NCBI RefSeq assembly: GCF_000208745.1
Contig: NC_030854.1
Location: 20,772,731 to 20,836,730, forward strand
DNA: 64,000 nucleotides
Direction: 5' to 3'
From: Theobroma cacao
Taxonomy: Eukaryota > Streptophyta > Magnoliopsida > Malvales > Malvaceae
Shown here: in pieces, positions 58,644 through 64,000 of the stretch
Layout: the number at the start of each line of letters is the position of its first letter
Numbering within the stretch: position 1 is the first letter of the stretch
Program-made: the position numbers and the translations under genes
The notes under the pieces: generated by a model
The model's input: the letters and a program-made list of their open reading frames with translations, nothing else
Told to the model about the DNA's origin: nothing
The model's database searches: none

Positions 58644-59345
58644 TGTCACGACCTAAATTTCAGGCCATGACCGGCGCATGGGTCCAATGGACGTAATCCA
58701 CTAAACCCAAGCAAGCCTACTATTTATCTTACTTATAATTCCATCTATTATCACTAAGTCATATTTCATAACTTTGAATCAAAATAGTGATATACATTGC
58801 CAACTCGTATTGGCATTACTCATTTAAAATTTACATTAAGTTCATCTATACATAACAAAATAATACTCGACTTCCAACGGAGGGACTCGGATGAATATAT
58901 AGCTACTGAATGCCGAGACACCTACCAAAAGATGGACACAGGTCTACAAGGACACCTCTTCCTAATTATCGACTGCCTCGTGATCTGAAAACATGAATTT
59001 GAAAATGGTGAGTATAAACCCAGTAAGTGAATAAAGAAGGGAACAATCAACAATTAGGGAGAATTTAAAATCATGATGCACTTGTTTCAAAACAATGCAA
59101 TTTAGTTCATTCCTATTTAAAATCCCTCCAAACCCGAGAGTTTCTCGCTGCAGCGAGCATGAATTTCGCTGCAGCGAAAACGGAGCAACAAGAGAAACAT
59201 TTTTCCTCACTCAAAAAGCCATCCTGCTAAACTAATAAAATCAACATAAAATTCATGAAAATTCTCAAAGTACAATGTGTCAAATTTCACGTACATTACA
59301 ACCATAAATCATTGTCCATCAATTTGCTATAACACACACATTTAC

Positions 59346-59382
<37 letters not shown>

Positions 59383-61417
59383 TACCTATCATCATCATCT
59401 CACCAACCCATCATCATCATCACCAACTCATCATCATCATCACCAGCTCATGCGCACTCCCTACTCGCACATGGCTGGGTCATCACCGGGTTATGCGCAC
59501 TCCCTACTCGCACATAACCGGGTCATCACCGGGTTATGCGCACTCCCTACTCGCACATAACCGGGTCATCCTCGGCTTATGCGCACTCCCTACTCGCACA
59601 TAGCCGAGTCAACATAATTACACAACATTATATTCAAGCATATATGTATATCAACATAATGCAGCCACATAGAAATCCATAATAACCACATTTCATAACA
59701 TAAACCTTTTCTCAAAAGCTTGTTCCCAAGGCATTCATTTTCATGAAAAATTGCATAAAATCATTCAAACACTTTGTTCAAAACAGTCATATTCCCAAAA
59801 CAATTTTGATAGGCAGTCCACTCACAGGTGTCGAAAATCCGGATTCCGGGTGAACTCTGACTAATAGTCCTCAGGCGCAATTCCTTTGCCTTTTCCGGAC
59901 GTCTCACCACCTTGACAAATAACAAAGTCGAGGAATTTACTATATTGTCCCTAAATTGATATAAATTAATTTAAATTACTAATGCTTGATATGTAAATGC
60001 AAAAATATGTCCGATTACCGCTTAATCACGGTATCGATTAAATTCGACCGATCACCCGATTAATCGGCGATTGTGTCCAAATCACCTCCAAATTAATTCA
60101 TTTCTCCTCTAATACCTTAATTTACCACATACATTTAAATAAAGCCAAATTCAGCATTAGAACCCTCACAATTCCTTATAGAAAAATTTGGGTCATTTGG
60201 TGTACTAGCATCGAATTTTTTTCTACATAACCGTTTCACCTTAATTCATCATTTTCCATGCCATTTTCCTTGAAATAAAAACAATCCCCCATTGATATTC
60301 AGCCCTCATGGTTCGGCCAACAAGGAACCCTAGAGAAATTGAATATTTCTTTTGTGTTTTTGTTCATAACCATGCTTAACTATCCCTAAACACTAACATA
60401 GTCTAAAATCAAATTATTCCAACAACAATTCCTCTTCCATACCCATTTTTCAGAATTGAATTCATCATGATAACTCAATATTCAACCATGGAAATCAAGA
60501 ACAAAAGCATGGGTAAGCTAGGTATCAAGGAGAATTAAAGAAATTTTAACTTACCTAGCTTGTTTCCTTGATTTCTTCACCTTTTCTTTGAATTTTCACT
60601 TAGGTTTTCTTGTTTATCCCTTTGTTCTTCCTTTTTTCTTGTTGCTGGTTGTCTAGGCCAAATATGGTGAGAGAATTGGGGATTTAATGGGCTGATTTCT
60701 ATAGAAAATAATAAAATAATCAAGCATGCCACGTGTCACATGCTTATTGGCCCAATTTTTAACTTTTTGACTTTTTCTTCTTAATTTTTCACCACAATTA
60801 TTCTGGTTTTTATCCAATCCTACCACATTTAAAATCCCTTGGTCTTGACAAGTGCTGGGGCGAAAAATTTACCGATTTGCCCCCAAGGTGAAAAAATTAC
60901 GATTTTACCCCTATACTCCGAAATGTACCGGAATCACATTATTTCTACTTTTCAACCTCAAATAACACTAATATTGATCAATATTAACCAAATGGGGCAA
61001 AAATCATTTTTTTTAATTCCCATTTAGTCTTTTAGTGGCAAAATTACCATTTTGCCCTTATACTCCAAAAATACCGAGAATCACAATTTTTCACTGCTAA
61101 ACATCATTTTATACTCCAATAATCATAATTATATTTCATATAATTATTCTTGGTCAAATGTGATCAAATCTTGGCTAGAAATCTCCATTTAATCATCAAA
61201 TGGTAAAATGATCGTTTTGTCCCTAATCGATCAATTTTCCTAATGGACTCCAAACTAGACCTTGAACTTCGAATCACTATTCTAAGCCATTCTGTGGGTT
61301 TCAAAATTTTCAATTTCCTCTTAGAATTTCTATTTGAACTAGTTCAAGGCTCGATATAACTTAGTTGTACCACTCGGTACAATACCGTCTTTTAATCGAG
61401 CTTGACAAGGTCTCACA
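58644..61417 (-). mobile_element. Solo LTR of chimeric family F (F2) with perfect TSD ATCTT
   Basis: Reads TGTCACGACC...GGTCTCACA on the + strand, 2774 bp, between ATCTT at 58639-58643 and 61418-61422. C-like half: terminal block 58644-58720, acceptor near 58985, palindromes 59140-59180, (TA)n 59350, type Y minisatellite 59450-59613. D-like half from about 59830: donor region near 60550, AAAATG motif 61202, hairpin TTGTACCACTCGGTACAA 61365-61382. It is the inverted sister of F1 at 43143. Frames at 59277-59603 are array translations. Confidence 0.95.
59450..59613 (-). repeat. 43-bp hairpin minisatellite, type Y, in LTR F2
   Basis: Four units starting at 59450, 59493, 59536 and 59579, an exact 43-base period. 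Each has ATGCGCACTCCCTACTCGCA followed by CATAACCGGGTCATC; GTGCG and CGCAC pair. The middle units are nearly identical, so it may be recently expanded. Confidence 0.92.
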
Positions 61418-63227
61418 ATCTTGTAACCTTATTAGTTTATCAGTCTGAAGATGAAATTTGACACTTACCTCTCCTTAAGTGTACTTTAAAATGAAGAAAT
61501 CATTTACTAAGACCTTTCCGAAATCAATTTCTTTCGCCTTTTTTTTTTCCTTAGAAAATTAAGTCCATAATCCTTTATTTTGAATAGTGGGCTCTATGCC
61601 AATCAAGATAGATTTTACACTTTTAATTACACGAATTCAAATGCACACCTTTTCGCATAAGCTATAAATTTTTCCCCACATCTTTATATATCAAAACTAT
61701 ATATATTGAACCTATACCAAAACTGATGCATCATTTTCCACAGCCCCTTAGGATATTAAATTCATGTCATACTTCTCTATTTATGTACTTCATAATAACT
61801 TAACAATTTCTAGCTCATAGTTAAACTAGTTCATATGCCAAGCCTTTCAGGTTATAACAAAACACCAATTTTGATCATGATATAATAGAATTTAATGAAC
61901 TCATACCTAAAGTATAAACACTTACTTTTAAGCTAACAATATTATAATCCACTTGTTCACTGCCAAAATCAGTGATAAATTATCTTAATCATTGTCTAGC
62001 ACTATAACCATTGATAGAATATCATCATCGAATCAAATTATAACTAACTCCACATGAGCTTTTATACCAATATGCAACAATTATATTTCCAAAAATTTTA
62101 ACTTCGAATAGCCTCCACATGAGCTTTTATATCAATATGCAACATATATATTTCCAAAAATTTTAACTTCGAATAGCCTTAGGCATATCAAGCCTAATAA
62201 GTCGTCTGTAAAATCAAAATAACCAACAATCAAGTTTAGAATCATTTTTTTTCTCTTGGTTGGTTAGATCATGCTCCTCATTTGTGGTGAATATACAAAG
62301 TTGATTCCAGTATTCCATTCTCATACAAGAGTTAACCACTAATTGGCACTATCTCCAAACACCACGTGTTTTATAAGTCGATTTTCTTAGTCAAAATTTA
62401 TATTGTAGTATTCCATCTCTAGGTCATGTCTCATTACCAAATCTTTACTCGTATACGAGTACTTGAATTCTCAAATTTCGTAGTGCATTTCTATTCCCTT
62501 ACCAAGGGTAGTATCATATAATCAAACCATGTCACCCTCATTTTCTAAACATTTGAAGCATAATTTAACCTTCCACTATCCCTATCAGGCACTTTACCTT
62601 GATAGTTACTCAAAATAAATTGGAACTTGTGGGCAAGCACATTTCACAACCTATGCTTTGCGTCTACAATTTAGTCGAGACTAGAACCTCATCGGGTCCA
62701 CAAAACGGTAGGATAATCATTGCCTCAAACCAGTATTTCCAAGTATACTTATGCTTGTATCATATCTTCATGCTTATGTCACATGTCAATCATGAGCCCA
62801 ACTTAACTGTGTAGCCATTTGCTCTTTGAGCTTTAATGTTTTCTCATTGTGAAAAGTCTTTCGAATTTATCTCATCAGGGTATTCACAAGGTGGATACAT
62901 GTCCATATCTTACAGTTCAAGGCCTAAAGCATTGAACACAACCTCATCATTGATGTTCTACGTTATATCATATAATACAAAATATAATCTAATAACTATG
63001 ATAATGAAATTCTAAAGTTCCACCTTTATCTACCAATCATAGCTCCCTTTATGAGCACATACTTTACACTACTTGATTGTTCACAAGCTACTCATGGCCA
63101 TCCAAATTCGACCTCTTATAGCAAGTCAAGCTAATATATTCTCTTATGTTTTTCCATACATTTTCAAAACACTTAAACACTTCCTTTAATAGGGTTCCAT
63201 TGAGAACTTAATCAATCAAAGGCTTAT
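61418..63227 (-). mobile_element. Internal region of the C-family element, no coding recognised (second part)
   Basis: Continues 57819-58643 after removal of F2. AT-rich. No RT, integrase or gag motif was seen on either strand; the frame at 62599-62814 matches nothing I know. It holds a 65-bp direct duplication (62049-62178). Together the two parts give about 2.6 kb of internal sequence without clear coding. Confidence 0.5.
62049..62178. repeat. Tandem duplication, two 65-bp units
   Basis: The block from TCCACATGAGCTTTTATA to AACTTCGAATAGCC occurs at 62049-62113 and 62114-62178 with only a few differences. Confidence 0.93.
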
Positions 63228-64000
63228 TGTCACGACCCAATTTCCCGGGCAATGACCGGTGCATGAGCTCAATGAGCATAGCTCACTAAGCCCAAGCAAG
63301 CCTATCCATTTACCTTTGCTTAACAAATTTATCATATCATGCATACACACACACCTTTTCTCGGGTGTGAACATAGCCAAAACACAATGGCATTATCGAT
63401 AATAATATACATGCACTATACCAGCCATGTATTTAGCAATTTACATTGCATACACATATTCATATTGTTAGATTGTTTTCACAATACAAAAGGACCCATG
63501 ACTTCCAACGGAGACATTTACAATAAAAGGGATTACTATCGAATGCCAGACACATACCCAGGATATGCACTACGGGGACTCCTCGATCTAGGGTCCAACA
63601 GTCACCTGATCTGAAAACATGAATTTTTATAAAACGTGAGTACAATACTCAGTGAGTGAACAAGGAAGGGAACAAGCATACCATAAGGAATGTTTATTGA
63701 AATCATGATGCATTCGTTTTCTCAAAACCATGCAATTGTTTTAGCTCTTTAAACCCCTCATGTAAATCCCACATGAGTAAATCACTTTACAAAAATCCAT
63801 GCTCAACTATGGTACCAAAGAAATGGGAAATATGGCAAAAACCCACAAGTTAGCAAAATGGACAGAAAGTTTCTCGCTGTAGCGAACTTCATTCTCGCTG
63901 CAACGAGAACCAGAACATCAAGGAAAAAAAAAGCCTCCTTTTTCCCTTAAAACAAGTCATCCTACTAAAATAACAATAGCAACATGTAACACATGTAAAC
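63228..64000 (-). mobile_element. Family C LTR (C11), cut by the window end
   Basis: TGTCACGACCCAATTTCCCGG at 63228 is the reversed C terminus, followed by the terminal block, acceptor-like CTGAAAACATGAA near 63610, and palindromes TTCTCGCTGTAGCGAA (63871) and TTCTCGCTGCAACGAGAA (63892). The LTR start would be about 1.8 kb beyond 64000. No primer site (GCTCTGATACCA on the + strand) is seen just left of 63228, so it is more likely a nested LTR than the 5' LTR of the 52031 element. Confidence 0.85.

Noticed and set aside
59450..59613. Regular 43-bp repeats resembling a CRISPR array
   Set aside because: The units are head-to-tail with no unique spacers, lie in a plant LTR, and have no cas genes near. 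It is a minisatellite.
61418..63227. Possible host gene in the long interval without LTR features
   Set aside because: No long frame, no recognised domain, no consistent splice pattern on either strand; position next to a polypurine tract favours element internal DNA.
63228..63240. C11 as the 5' LTR of the element whose 3' LTR is at 52031
   Set aside because: No complement of an initiator-Met or other primer site lies just left of 63228, so the pairing is not supported.

Overview
This window looks like plant nuclear DNA from a gene-poor, repeat-saturated region, most likely heterochromatin of a eudicot. The plant assignment rests on Ty3/gypsy proteins of two plant lineages: Athila/Tat-like gag-pol with an extra third ORF, and Del/Tekay-like chromovirus gag-pol. 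I could not identify the species. I found no intact host gene, tRNA, rRNA or CRISPR. Every recognisable coding stretch is a broken retrotransposon fragment.

The 64 kb can be read as LTR retrotransposons nested inside one another, and many joints are marked by 5-bp target-site duplications (TSDs). Names used below are local labels. Element A is an Athila/Tat-like element on the + strand, from 17582 to past 52030. Element B is a shorter relative on the - strand (22439-30955) inserted in A. E is a chromovirus on the + strand (1160 to about 17308). C, D, E, F and G are LTR families, present mostly as solo LTRs.

Layout. 1-1159: remnant of a chromovirus RT on the - strand. 1160-17308: element E, with a shortened 5' LTR, an initiator-Met tRNA primer site, gag, protease and RT, cut by solo LTRs C1 (1883-4207), C2 (5818-8466) and E2 (8849 to about 17053). 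E2 itself contains C3 (11299-13882) and C4 (14192-16689). 17309-17581: a copia-like remnant. 17582-52030: element A, reading 5' LTR, primer site, gag, protease, RT, RNase H, integrase, third ORF, partial 3' LTR. A is interrupted by a Copia-like LTR (19499-21265), element B (itself hit by C6, 26884-29463), a mosaic LTR (33156-37826), D1 (38093-41168) and G (41575-48592, which contains F1, 43143-46155). 52031-64000: a C-family element on the - strand. Its 3' LTR (52031-57800, carrying D2 at 54337-57419) is followed by a polypurine tract and a long region without recognisable coding, hit by F2 (58644-61417). Another C LTR begins at 63228.

The most unusual material lies in the LTRs rather than the proteins. 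LTR families C, D, F and G look assembled from exchangeable modules: a shared upstream AAAATG-NN-CATTTT motif, a TATA box, a splice-donor-like GGTGAGT, arrays of the palindrome TTCTCGCTGCAGCGAGAA, a hypervariable hairpin minisatellite in two alternative types, a splice-acceptor-like pyrimidine tract ending TTTCAG, and (in C, F and E) a conserved terminal block. F appears to be a chimera of a D-like 5' half and a C-like 3' half. The donor/acceptor pair would let a leader transcript splice out the palindromes and minisatellite. That is an inference, testable with RNA data.

Boundaries with TSDs are accurate to the base as far as I can read. Others are approximate. Homology calls come from reading, not database search.
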